A stretch of DNA of 64,000 nt from Acidobacteriaceae bacterium (lineage in GTDB: Bacteria; Acidobacteriota; Terriglobia; Terriglobales; Acidobacteriaceae), in assembly GCA_028283655.1 (NCBI GenBank), contig JAPWKE010000003.1, positions 1,302,001-1,366,000 of the forward strand. Direction: 5' to 3'. A program made the translations under genes and the position numbers. Numbering within the stretch: position 1 is the first letter of the stretch; each line of letters opens with the position of its first letter. This document shows, in pieces, positions 36,464 to 44,066 of the stretch. The notes beneath the pieces were generated by a model. The model saw only the letters and a program-made list of their open reading frames with translations. It made no database searches and was not told where the DNA came from.

Positions 36464-36495
36464 CCCTTGGAGTCCATTTTGGCGAGCAGGTTACA
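36464..36495 (-). promoter_or_regulatory. ECF-type promoter toward the RiPP precursor operon
   Basis: On the minus strand TGTAAC (36495-36490), 17 nt and CTCCAAGGG (36472-36464) match the motif in front of doxX in both boxes and in spacing. Transcription would run toward the precursor with a leader of roughly 150 nt. Confidence 0.65.
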
Positions 36496-36621
36496 AAGAA
36501 TTTTTCGTTCCCAAAATGACTCGCCTCGCTTCAACTGGTTTCTGGATACTGCCAGCAGCTTGCCGTATCCAAAACGCTCCACAAAGGAATAAACGACGGC
36601 ACCGAGGTCTGAAAACTGTTC

Positions 36622-36653
36622 TGTAACGTTTTCACGGTATGCCTCTCTAAGGG
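36622..36653 (+). promoter_or_regulatory. ECF-type promoter toward doxX-sigma-anti-sigma
   Basis: TGTAAC (36622-36627), 17 nt and CTCTAAGGG (36645-36653), about 58 nt before the doxX start. The layout suits an ECF sigma factor that activates its own operon. Confidence 0.65.
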
Positions 36654-36710
36654 TCCGTAGCGGTATGCCGGAGCAGTAGGCAGCTTTCTCCAGAAAAGAG
36701 ATTGAGAACT

Positions 36711-37178
36711 ATGAAGATCCTTGTGCAGGCTTACACCCGCTTGGTCCGCTATCTCAACTATTTGCAATCGCCGTTCCTGCTCGCGATCCGTCTCTACTGG
36801 GGCTGGCAGTTTGCCCAGACCGGCTGGGGCAAGATGCATAACATCGCGAAGATCGTCGACTACTTTAGCACGCTCAACATCCCATTCCCTTCTGTCAACG
36901 CACACTTCATTGCCGGCCTGGAGTTCTTCGGTGGCATTCTGCTCATCCTCGGTCTTGGCTCCCGTGTCATCGCACTCTTGATGACCTTCAATATGCTCGT
37001 CGCCTACTGGACCGCCGACCGCGCCGCTTTCACCTCAATCTTTTCCGATCCAGGCAAGTTCTATGTTGCCGACCCGTTCACGTTCCTCTTCGCCTCGCTT
37101 ATCGTGCTCCTCTTCGGCGCTGGACTCTACTCGCTTGATACCTTAGTCGCTAAGCGATTCAAGGACGCAACCGCCTGA
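36711..37178 (+). CDS. DoxX family membrane protein (BufD/GigT-like position)
   Basis: A 155-residue protein with four TM segments and the DoxX landmarks RLYWGWQFAQTGWGK and GLEFFGGILLILGLGSR. DoxX proteins accompany MNIO-RiPP operons, where they may pass electrons or help keep the membrane redox state; the exact role is unknown. ATG 36711 is preferred over TTG 36702. Its TGA is 2 nt before the sigma-factor ATG, so the two are translationally coupled. Confidence 0.88.
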   Translation: MKILVQAYTRLVRYLNYLQSPFLLAIRLYWGWQFAQTGWGKMHNIAKIVDYFSTLNIPFPSVNAHFIAGLEFFGGILLILGLGSRVIALLMTFNMLVAYWTADRAAFTSIFSDPGKFYVADPFTFLFASLIVLLFGAGLYSLDTLVAKRFKDATA

Positions 37179-37180
37179 CC

Positions 37181-37804
37181 ATGACGCAGAAGCCAGAACT
37201 CGAAGAAGAGCAGCGACTCATCAGCCAGATTCTGGCTGGCGAGTCGTTGTTATTCCACGAGCTCATCCGGCCCTACGAACGCAGCGTCTACCTCATGGCC
37301 TTCTCCATGCTTCGCAACGAAGCCGACGCAGAAGATGTCGCGCAAGAAGCCTTCCTCCGCGCCTTCCGCAACCTCGCCAGCTTTCGCGGCGAAGCCAGAT
37401 TTGGTACCTGGCTCATCAGCATCGCGCTCAACGAAGCTCGTAGTCGCATCCGCAGCAAGAACACCATGCCGACGCAGTCCATCGACGAGGAGCCCGATAG
37501 CCCCGGCGCCGTGGCCCCGGAACTCTTGCGAGACTGGAAAGAAATTCCCTCGCAGGCACTCGAGCGGCAAGAGATTCGCCTGCTGCTTCAAGAAGCAATC
37601 TCCGCTTTACCTGTGATCTATCGCGAAGTCTTCGTCCTGCGCGACGTGGAAGAACTCAGTACCGCGGAAGTCGCTGAAACGCTGCAAATCAGCCTTGCGT
37701 CTGCCAAGGTACGGTTGCACCGCGCACGACTGATGATGCAGAAAGCATTAGTGCCCGGGCTGAAGCAGTTGAATCCAAAGAGGAGGTGGTTCCAGTGGTC
37801 ATAG
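37181..37804 (+). CDS. ECF sigma-70 family sigma factor
   Basis: A 207-residue ECF sigma factor. Region 2 shows PYERSVYLMAFSMLRNEADAEDVAQEAFLRAFRN with the DAEDVAQE signature and a following FRGEARFGTWL. Region 4 ends in SALPVIYREVFVLRDVEELSTAEVAE followed by a helix-turn-helix. A linker rich in Pro/Ser lies between. It probably recognises TGTAAC-N17-CTCYAAGGG upstream of both arms. ATG 37181 is 2 nt after the doxX stop; the 3' end overlaps the anti-sigma start. Confidence 0.9.
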   Translation: MTQKPELEEEQRLISQILAGESLLFHELIRPYERSVYLMAFSMLRNEADAEDVAQEAFLRAFRNLASFRGEARFGTWLISIALNEARSRIRSKNTMPTQSIDEEPDSPGAVAPELLRDWKEIPSQALERQEIRLLLQEAISALPVIYREVFVLRDVEELSTAEVAETLQISLASAKVRLHRARLMMQKALVPGLKQLNPKRRWFQWS

Positions 37805-38058
37805 AGTGCAAACACGTTTGGAACTACCTCTCCGACTTCCTCGACGGCTCGCTCGATGCTCAGACGAAGGAGTTGGTGCAGCGCCATCTGGAGCACTGCG
37901 AGATTTGCTCGGCGATTCTAGACTCGACGCGCAATATTCTCATCCTGACCGGGGACGATCGTGTCTTTGAGTTGCCCGTCGGCTATAGCGAGCGGCTTCA
38001 TGCGCGCTTGCAATCGGAACTCACATCTGACGACAAAGTCCCTGATCCGTCAGGCTAA
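37795..38058 (+). CDS. Soluble zinc-finger anti-sigma factor
   Basis: An 87-residue protein with an N-terminal ZAS-type site: an early Cys (residue 4) and then HLEHCEIC (H-x3-C-x2-C). This fits the zf-HC2 anti-sigma class, in which thiol oxidation or metal loss releases the sigma factor. Unlike most such proteins it has no TM segment. GTG 37795 is preferred, since AGGAGG (37781-37786) lies 8 nt upstream and inside the sigma gene; it overlaps the sigma stop by 10 nt. Confidence 0.78.
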   Translation: MVIECKHVWNYLSDFLDGSLDAQTKELVQRHLEHCEICSAILDSTRNILILTGDDRVFELPVGYSERLHARLQSELTSDDKVPDPSG

Positions 38059-38519
38059 ACTCCGTGGACGATGCGATGTGTCAGATACTCCGCGGCCACC
38101 AGCACCAGAGTAATGATCGCTAGAGAAATTTGAAGGGCCTCCTTGCGTTTCGTCGAAGCCGTCGCGGGCTGCACACGCCACTGCGAAGAAGGCCGCGCAC
38201 GCAAGGAGCGAATCCGCCAGATGACATAGAGGTTCACAAGCGATCCCCCAACGGCGATCAGCATCATGGGAATGCGAATCGCGTCCCGGTGAAAACCTCC
38301 CGCAGGGCGATGCAGCCCCGCAGCTGCCGCCAACGCACTCAAACCGATGAGCACGCGCACACCGCTGATCGCCATGACGGCAGTACAGGCGCTCTGCAGC
38401 AGGATGAAGACCAACCCCGTAAAACCAACCAGCCACGAGCTGTTTTGCGGTTTGGATGAAGGATTTTGGGGGCTATCGATGACGTCGTTGCTCACAGGGT
38501 TTCCAGACTCCATCGCCAT
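38055..38519 (-). CDS. Hypothetical membrane protein
   Basis: A 154-residue protein with about four predicted TM segments and an N-terminal Ser/Pro/Asn-rich tail. I recognise no family. It overlaps the anti-sigma gene by 4 bp in convergent orientation, with no terminator between. Confidence 0.6.
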   Translation of the reverse strand: MAMESGNPVSNDVIDSPQNPSSKPQNSSWLVGFTGLVFILLQSACTAVMAISGVRVLIGLSALAAAAGLHRPAGGFHRDAIRIPMMLIAVGGSLVNLYVIWRIRSLRARPSSQWRVQPATASTKRKEALQISLAIITLVLVAAEYLTHRIVHGV

Positions 38520-38620
38520 CTTACAGAGATCAGACGAAAGGCCGCCAAACGTTCAAGGCGTAAGGAGTGTAGCTGGTTATCTGCAACCGGCCATACCTTG
38601 AGCCCCCCTCGCCGAACAAA

Positions 38621-40330
38621 TCAGCTTGCTTGCAGATTCTTATCGTTTCCTCGAAACGACATCTCAATCTCTTCCAGAGTCTTGCCTTTGGTCTCCGGCA
38701 AAAAGAACACTGCGGTGAGGAAGTAAACCACGGTACACAGCGCCCAGAAGCCAAACATGGCGGCGTATCCATAGCTTCCTGTTACTGGAAGAAAGACTCC
38801 TGCAATCGCCGTGGAGACACCCTGATTCAGCAGCAGAGCGATGCCCATGCCGTTCGAACGAATGCGCATCGGCATCAGTTCAGAGAGTGTCAGCCAGACA
38901 ACCACACCGGGGCCAACAGCGAACGACGCGATAAAGAACGCGATACATAGCGCAATAAGATTGCCGCTGCGTTCGCTGGGAATAGGACCCAGCCAAGCGT
39001 GTTCGATTACTAGGGAACGGGACTTGGCATCAGCAGGAGCAATCTTCAAAGCCCCGTTATTCTCCGTGCTGAGTACGGCTGCCATCTTCTTCCCATCACC
39101 GTAGTTGTAGGAAACCATCATCTCCATCGGCTGAGAAGATGTCGTAAACGCCTTCAGGTTTGAATCCACGGCATTGTTGTGCACCACAGCTTGCACCTGT
39201 GCGGCCATGTCCGTGCGCTTCGATTCAGCCTGACGGAAGGTGATGGCTCCCGTGGTCAACGCGATGATGATGCCTGCGCTACCGATCATCAGCAGGAAGC
39301 GGCGTCCCTTCTTATCAATCAGCATTACGGCCACAACCGTCATGATGCAGTTGAGGAGCTTCAGGACAAAGTCAAGCTGTGTCGAACGCTCCGCAGTCAT
39401 ACCAGCCTGCTTGAGAATCACCACCAGATAGCTCAGGATCGAGTTGATCCCCGTCGCCTGATTGCACATCAGGATGACGCACGCCAGTAGAAACGGCAGA
39501 ACATAACGCCGCTGCAGCAGTGAGCCCGTCTCGCCAGACGATTTCTCCTTTTCGTCCTGCGACGCAAGCGTGGTCATCTCCTCAATCTGCAACTCAGCTT
39601 CCTGCTCGGAGCTATTACGGCTCAGGGCCTGGAAGGCCTCCTCACGGCGCCCACGTTTGAAAAGCCACCGTGGGCTTTCGCTGAGGAAGAGCGAGCCTGC
39701 GAAGAAAAGCAGGCCGGGATAAATCAGCGAAAGGAACATGCTGCGCCAGGCATGGTCCTGCGCGGCATGGATCAGCAGAACGTTGCCATGCGCCGCAACT
39801 ATCGAGCCTTCAGCCTGACGGGTGTAAAACCAGCCAACCACCGAAGCCAGCACAATGCCGATCGTAAGCATCAACTGAAAGATCGAAGAGACGCGGCCTC
39901 TACTCTTTGCACTCAGGGATTCTGCAAGGTAGAGCGGTACGACAACAGCGATAACGCCGCAGCTCAAGCCTTGAATAAGGCGCCCCAGAAACAGAGTCGT
40001 GAAGGAGTGGGAAAACGCGATGAGCGCGCCACTCAGGACAAACAGCAGGCCGCTGGCCGTCATCATGGTGCGACGACCAAACCAGTCGGCAAGCATTCCA
40101 GCAACGAGCGACGAGCAGGTGCTCCCCGCAAGAACAGCCGCGACGATCAAGGACGTCTGCCCTACCGACAAGTTGATCGTCTTGTCAAGGTACAGCAGCG
40201 CGGCCGAAACAATGCCGATATCAACGCCGTAGAGCAGGCCTCCGAGCCCGGCGATGAAGGTAAGGAAATGCCTGAAGCTCGATGCCCGGCTCATCTGACT
40301 GCCCACGACCTGCGTCATAAACGACCTCAA
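38621..40330 (-). CDS. Sugar-porter family MFS transporter with long TM9-10 loop
   Basis: A 569-residue sugar porter (12 TM). Signatures: ADWFGRRTMM after TM2, the SESPRWL before TM7, QATGINSILSY in TM7, DKKGRR after TM8, and the C-terminal LPETKGKTLEEIE. Residues ~367-456 form an unusually long polar loop between TM9 and TM10, where porters have about ten residues. Transcribed with the DeoR-type gene 56 bp upstream. Substrate is likely an amino sugar, from the neighbours. ATG 40318 (M5) is an alternative start. Confidence 0.88.
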   Translation of the reverse strand: MRSFMTQVVGSQMSRASSFRHFLTFIAGLGGLLYGVDIGIVSAALLYLDKTINLSVGQTSLIVAAVLAGSTCSSLVAGMLADWFGRRTMMTASGLLFVLSGALIAFSHSFTTLFLGRLIQGLSCGVIAVVVPLYLAESLSAKSRGRVSSIFQLMLTIGIVLASVVGWFYTRQAEGSIVAAHGNVLLIHAAQDHAWRSMFLSLIYPGLLFFAGSLFLSESPRWLFKRGRREEAFQALSRNSSEQEAELQIEEMTTLASQDEKEKSSGETGSLLQRRYVLPFLLACVILMCNQATGINSILSYLVVILKQAGMTAERSTQLDFVLKLLNCIMTVVAVMLIDKKGRRFLLMIGSAGIIIALTTGAITFRQAESKRTDMAAQVQAVVHNNAVDSNLKAFTTSSQPMEMMVSYNYGDGKKMAAVLSTENNGALKIAPADAKSRSLVIEHAWLGPIPSERSGNLIALCIAFFIASFAVGPGVVVWLTLSELMPMRIRSNGMGIALLLNQGVSTAIAGVFLPVTGSYGYAAMFGFWALCTVVYFLTAVFFLPETKGKTLEEIEMSFRGNDKNLQAS

Positions 40331-40386
40331 CTTATATTTGCCGGAAGGCTTATGCGGCCCGTCCGCTCGAAGCAGCTACTGCATTT

Positions 40387-41184
40387 CTACATTTCGTCCT
40401 GCACAATATGCACTTCGATACCGACCGCTTCAAACGCAGCACGGTTCTCAGTCGACAGTCCCCGGTCCGTAATCAGATGGTGAACGTCAGCGGTTGCGCA
40501 GATGCGAGATGGACTGACCACACCGCACTTCGAAGAGTCGACGATCAAAATCACTTGCCTGGAGTGTTCCACCATCGTGCGAGCGACCAACGCTTCTTCA
40601 GACTCCAGCGTTGTTACACCGTGCTTCAGATCAAACCCTGTGGCGCTGAGAAAAACCTTATCCAGGAAGATGTCGCGCAACGCTTCTACTGCTGACGGCC
40701 CGGCCATCGCAAACGTCCAACGCCATGCCAGCAGCCCGCCGGTGATCGTGGTGCGAATCTCCGTCTGGTTGCACAGCTCCATCCCAATATTGAGCGCGTT
40801 GGTGACAACACTGATGTTCTTCCGTTGCCTCAATGCCCTGCCGACCTGCGTGGCCGTCGTCCCTGCCGTAATCCCGACAGTCTCTTTTTCAAAAACCATC
40901 TCTGCTGCAGCCACACCGATCAAGCGCTTCTCAACGGCAAAGCGAAGCTCACGCGCCTGATATGACGTGTCGTATCGAAAGGCCTCATAGAGCATGGGTT
41001 CGATCAGCGTTACGCCACCGTGGGTGCGCCGCACCAGGCCCCTCGCCTCAAGCCGTGTTAAATCGCGTCGAATGCTGGGCGCGCTTACGCGGAACTCCTC
41101 CACAAGGCTGGCAAGGCTCATCGTCCCGCGTACCAGAAGTTCCTTCATGATCAGCTCTTCGCGACGATCAGTTTTTTGGGACAT
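40387..41184 (-). CDS. DeoR/AgaR-type transcriptional regulator
   Basis: A 265-residue regulator with an N-terminal DeoR winged HTH (RREELIMKELLVRGTMSLASLVEEFRVSAPSIRRDLTRLEARGLVRRTHGG) and a C-terminal sugar-phosphate sensor domain with TIGIGAGTTATQVGRAL-like and EAL-VARTM, SSK stretches. Such regulators repress sugar genes until a phosphorylated sugar binds. It faces the SIS-isomerase operon across 104 bp that carries repeated CTTTC boxes. Confidence 0.9.
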   Translation of the reverse strand: MSQKTDRREELIMKELLVRGTMSLASLVEEFRVSAPSIRRDLTRLEARGLVRRTHGGVTLIEPMLYEAFRYDTSYQARELRFAVEKRLIGVAAAEMVFEKETVGITAGTTATQVGRALRQRKNISVVTNALNIGMELCNQTEIRTTITGGLLAWRWTFAMAGPSAVEALRDIFLDKVFLSATGFDLKHGVTTLESEEALVARTMVEHSRQVILIVDSSKCGVVSPSRICATADVHHLITDRGLSTENRAAFEAVGIEVHIVQDEM

Positions 41185-41190
41185 AGCTCA

Positions 41191-41210
41191 AACTTTCCGA
41201 AAGAACTTTC
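41191..41210. promoter_or_regulatory. Likely operator of the DeoR-type regulator
   Basis: AACTTTC occurs at 41191-41197 and 41204-41210, interleaved with GAAAG so that CTTTCCGAAAG and GAAAGAACTTTC are both palindromic. The arrangement resembles the CTTTC-rich sites of AgaR. A perfect TATAAT lies at 41245-41250 toward the isomerase. Confidence 0.5.
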
Positions 41211-41288
41211 ATTTACTGTACTCACAGAATACACATACATGCAATATAATGAACGTATCAGGCAAAAACAATCATTTTGAGGAACGCT

Positions 41289-42425
41289 ATGTCCACTCTT
41301 GATCAGCCGCTTCACTTCCCGCACTGGATGTTGCAGGAAATCCATCAGCAGCCCGACGCTCTCGCTCTCACGCTCAGCCACTACGTTCAGGACGGTGCCT
41401 TCCGGACAGACACAAACGCTGCTGCACGTGAGTGGCTAAGCCAGGCAAACGGCGAAATCCTGATCACCGCGAGCGGATCGAGTCGCCACGCAGGCATGGT
41501 CGCGGAACTACTGTTTGAAGACCTGAGCGGCATCGCTGTGGACGTCGAGTATGCCAGCGAGTACTGCTTCCGCAACCTCCGCTCGCTCAAGAACGCCTCG
41601 GTGCTGGTCATCTCTCAATCAGGCGAAACAGCCGATACGCTTGCGGCTTTGCGTCGCGCCAAGAAGGCTGGTCAACGCACGCTTGCCGTCACAAATGTGC
41701 CGACGTCAACCATGTCGCGCGAAGCGACGGTGTCGTACCCCACGCTTGCAGACAAGGAACGTGCGGTTCCTGCCACCAAGAGCTTTACAACTCAGCTGCT
41801 CGTGCTGCAACTGCTCGCCCTTCTCGCCGCTGAAGTTCGCGGAACGATGAGTGCTGCCGAGATCAGCGCACAACTTCGCAAGCTGGAAGCTCTTCCTGCG
41901 ATCGTGCGCGAGCATCTTCAGGCATGGCAGGAAGCCGCAGAGCAAATTGCGCGAGACAACAAGCCATACGCAAACTATCTCTTCCTCGGTCGCGGGCTGC
42001 ACTACCCCATCGCTCGCGAAGGTGCGTTGAAGTTGAAGGAGTCATCCTATCTCCACGCAGAGGGCTACCCGAGTGGAGAACTCAAGCATGGCCCGAATGC
42101 TCTTGTAAGCGATCACACGCCGCTCGTCATGATTGCGACGGTCGATCGTAACGACGAGGATTCTGTCGAGCGCTACGAAAAGTCCATTCAGCTGATGCGC
42201 GATATGCATGAGCAGGGCGCGAAGATTGTTTGCACCGCGATTGAAGGTGATGAATCGGTCAACGCGCTCGCAGCACACACCTTCCGCGTGCCTGCGCTCG
42301 ATGAGACTCTGCTGCCTTTTGCTGAGGTCATCGTCTACCAGCTATTCTCCTATTACATGGCGGTGCAGGCAGGCATTGATGTCGACCGGCCTCGCAATCT
42401 CGTAAAAGCAGTCATCGTCGAATAG
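41289..42425 (+). CDS. Stand-alone GlmS-like isomerase/deaminase (SIS domains)
   Basis: A 378-residue protein with two SIS domains and no glutaminase domain. It keeps the GlmS isomerase residues: SQSGETADT, the catalytic Glu in KLKESSYLHAEGYPSGELKHGP with the ring-opening His, and the C-terminal PRNLVKAVIVE (GlmS: PRNLAKSVTVE). Such proteins (NagB-II/AgaS type) deaminate GlcN-6-P to fructose-6-P. GAGGA upstream supports ATG 41289. The BadF-type kinase follows 10 nt after, and a sugar porter and regulator lie divergently. Confidence 0.88.
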   Translation: MSTLDQPLHFPHWMLQEIHQQPDALALTLSHYVQDGAFRTDTNAAAREWLSQANGEILITASGSSRHAGMVAELLFEDLSGIAVDVEYASEYCFRNLRSLKNASVLVISQSGETADTLAALRRAKKAGQRTLAVTNVPTSTMSREATVSYPTLADKERAVPATKSFTTQLLVLQLLALLAAEVRGTMSAAEISAQLRKLEALPAIVREHLQAWQEAAEQIARDNKPYANYLFLGRGLHYPIAREGALKLKESSYLHAEGYPSGELKHGPNALVSDHTPLVMIATVDRNDEDSVERYEKSIQLMRDMHEQGAKIVCTAIEGDESVNALAAHTFRVPALDETLLPFAEVIVYQLFSYYMAVQAGIDVDRPRNLVKAVIVE

Positions 42426-42435
42426 GAAGCATTGC

Positions 42436-43377
42436 ATGCCTTACTTTCTCGCCGTGGACGTTGGCGGCACCAAGACCGACTATCTACTTGCTGACTCAAA
42501 CAAGCCGCTGGCGACCTCGCGCAGCGGCAGCTTGAAGCGTCTGCGTGTCAGCGAAGAAACGGCTACGCAAAACTTACTCGAGGGGCTCCGCAGCCTCGAG
42601 GAGCAAAGCGGTATCAACCTGCGCGAGGTTGCGGCTACGTGTGTCGGCTCCTCGGGATCGAGCGTCCCACTGGTCTATGACTGGTTGATGAAAGCTTTTC
42701 CCCAGCACGTTGGCGGCCAGCTACTTGTTGTAGAAGACGTCTCCATCGCACTCGACGCTGCGTTCTTCGGCGGCCCGGGCGTACTGGTACTGGCTGGCAC
42801 CGGATCCAACGTTGCCGGTCGCGATAGTTCAGGCAACATCAGCACCGCCGGGGGCTGGGGTCCCGTCCTTGCAGACTGGGGCTCAGGGCACAGGCTCGGA
42901 CAAACAGCTTTGGAAGAATGCTTCCGCGATCTCGATGAAGGGTATGTCTCGCTGATGCTGAACGAGATTCAATCATTCTGGGGTCTGTCACGCCTGGAAG
43001 AGCTTGTCGAGTTCGCAAACGCGCAGCCTGGTCCAGATCTTTCTCAACTCTCCACGATCGTCGCTCGCTGCCACCACGCAGGAGATCGCACAGCGCAACG
43101 CGTTATCGAGAAAGAAGCCTCTGCCCTGGCCCAAACGGCAAATATCGTTCTCGGCCGATTGAGCAAAGCAATGCGCCACGAAACATGGGTGCCGCAAATC
43201 GCTTTTGCCGGTAGCGTCATGGGACAGTTTCAGGCGATGCAGGACGCGGTGATGCAGTACATCCACCAGATACACCCAGAAGCTATCGCTATTCCAGAAG
43301 CCGTCTCACCAGCAGAAGGAGCTCTTTGGCGGGCTCGTAAGCTCCACGCAGACGCCGCTGCGGCTACTGCTATCTAA
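42436..43377 (+). CDS. BadF/BadG/BcrA-type ATPase, probable N-acetylglucosamine/glucosamine kinase
   Basis: A 313-residue ASKHA-fold kinase. DVGGTKTDY (phosphate 1), GTGSNVAG (phosphate 2), GGWGPVLADWGSGHRLG and AFAGSVMGQ match the eukaryotic-type GlcNAc kinase family. With the GlmS-like protein it makes a two-step route: kinase to sugar-6-phosphate, isomerase/deaminase to fructose-6-P. A deacetylase is not in the window, so a glucosamine or a deacetylated sugar is the simplest substrate. It overlaps the convergent TetR gene by 4 bp. Confidence 0.85.
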   Translation: MPYFLAVDVGGTKTDYLLADSNKPLATSRSGSLKRLRVSEETATQNLLEGLRSLEEQSGINLREVAATCVGSSGSSVPLVYDWLMKAFPQHVGGQLLVVEDVSIALDAAFFGGPGVLVLAGTGSNVAGRDSSGNISTAGGWGPVLADWGSGHRLGQTALEECFRDLDEGYVSLMLNEIQSFWGLSRLEELVEFANAQPGPDLSQLSTIVARCHHAGDRTAQRVIEKEASALAQTANIVLGRLSKAMRHETWVPQIAFAGSVMGQFQAMQDAVMQYIHQIHPEAIAIPEAVSPAEGALWRARKLHADAAAATAI

Positions 43378-43976
43378 TGCGCTAAGATCCGCGCGACGCT
43401 GTCCTGCGTCTCGCGGATCGCGCGAGCTTTCGTCAGCCCATATGCCTTCGGGTGCGCGATAAGAAGAGCAGCCGCGCCATGAAGGCACATGACGACCTGA
43501 CGTAACCGTATATTCGATTCGCTCGCCGGCGTTTCCTCAGGCAACAGTTTCCGAATCAACTCATGAATAACAGCCAGGAACTTCTCCCCCAGTTGTTCTC
43601 GCTCTGCGATCACTTCTGCGTCGGTATGGCGGACCAGAAAGATCAACGAGTAGTGGTCTGGATACGCAACGGCAAACTCGATCAGCGTCGCGATAAAGAC
43701 TCCCAGTTGCGCTTCGGCATCTTTTGCCGGATCCATACGCTGAAAAACACGCTCGGTGAAGTCTGTATAAAGCTGGGCACAAAGATGCTGAGTCAGCGCC
43801 TCTTTGTTTGAAAAATGTCGGTAAGCTGCCATCTGGGAACATCCAGCAGCCTGAGCGACACGCCGCATCGAGAGATTGTCATAGCCCTCATCCCTGAAGA
43901 TCGTTGCGGCTGCTTCAATAATTCGCTGCCGTAATGGCGAAGCATGCCCCCGTTCGCTTTGTCTGGATACGACCAT
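43374..43976 (-). CDS. TetR family transcriptional regulator
   Basis: A 200-residue repressor with an N-terminal HTH (SPLRQRIIEAAATIFRDEGYDNLSMRRVAQAAGCSQMAAYRHFSNKEAL) and a C-terminal ligand-binding domain. Divergent to the efflux operon starting at 44067, it likely binds the three palindromes in the 90-bp gap. The inducer is unknown; MdtNOP-type pumps export aromatic compounds, which would suit it. Confidence 0.92.
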   Translation of the reverse strand: MVVSRQSERGHASPLRQRIIEAAATIFRDEGYDNLSMRRVAQAAGCSQMAAYRHFSNKEALTQHLCAQLYTDFTERVFQRMDPAKDAEAQLGVFIATLIEFAVAYPDHYSLIFLVRHTDAEVIAEREQLGEKFLAVIHELIRKLLPEETPASESNIRLRQVVMCLHGAAALLIAHPKAYGLTKARAIRETQDSVARILAH

Positions 43977-43997
43977 AAATATATCTTACGCCCTCGC

Positions 43998-44063
43998 GTT
44001 TACACTGTACGCTTTTCAGCGTACGCCGTATACTCGATCACAAGAGATGTTTACGGCGTACAC
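43998..44063. promoter_or_regulatory. Three-site TetR operator region
   Basis: Three copies of a 15-bp pseudo-palindrome: GTTTACACTGTACGC (43998-44012), GCGTACGCCGTATAC (44019-44033) and GTTTACGGCGTACAC (44049-44063). Centres are 21 and 30 bp apart, about two and three helix turns, so the dimers would sit on one face of the DNA. The last copy ends 3 bp before the TolC start. Confidence 0.6.
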
Positions 44064-44066
44064 ATT

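Larger units (their letters stand above)
36312..36710. other. Divergent regulatory region of the RiPP locus, no gene
   Basis: This 399-bp gap separates the precursor operon (minus) from the DoxX-sigma operon (plus). It holds two matching promoter-like motifs (listed separately) and a GGATAC / GTATCC hairpin at 36544-36569. I see no open frame with a ribosome site. Confidence 0.7.
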
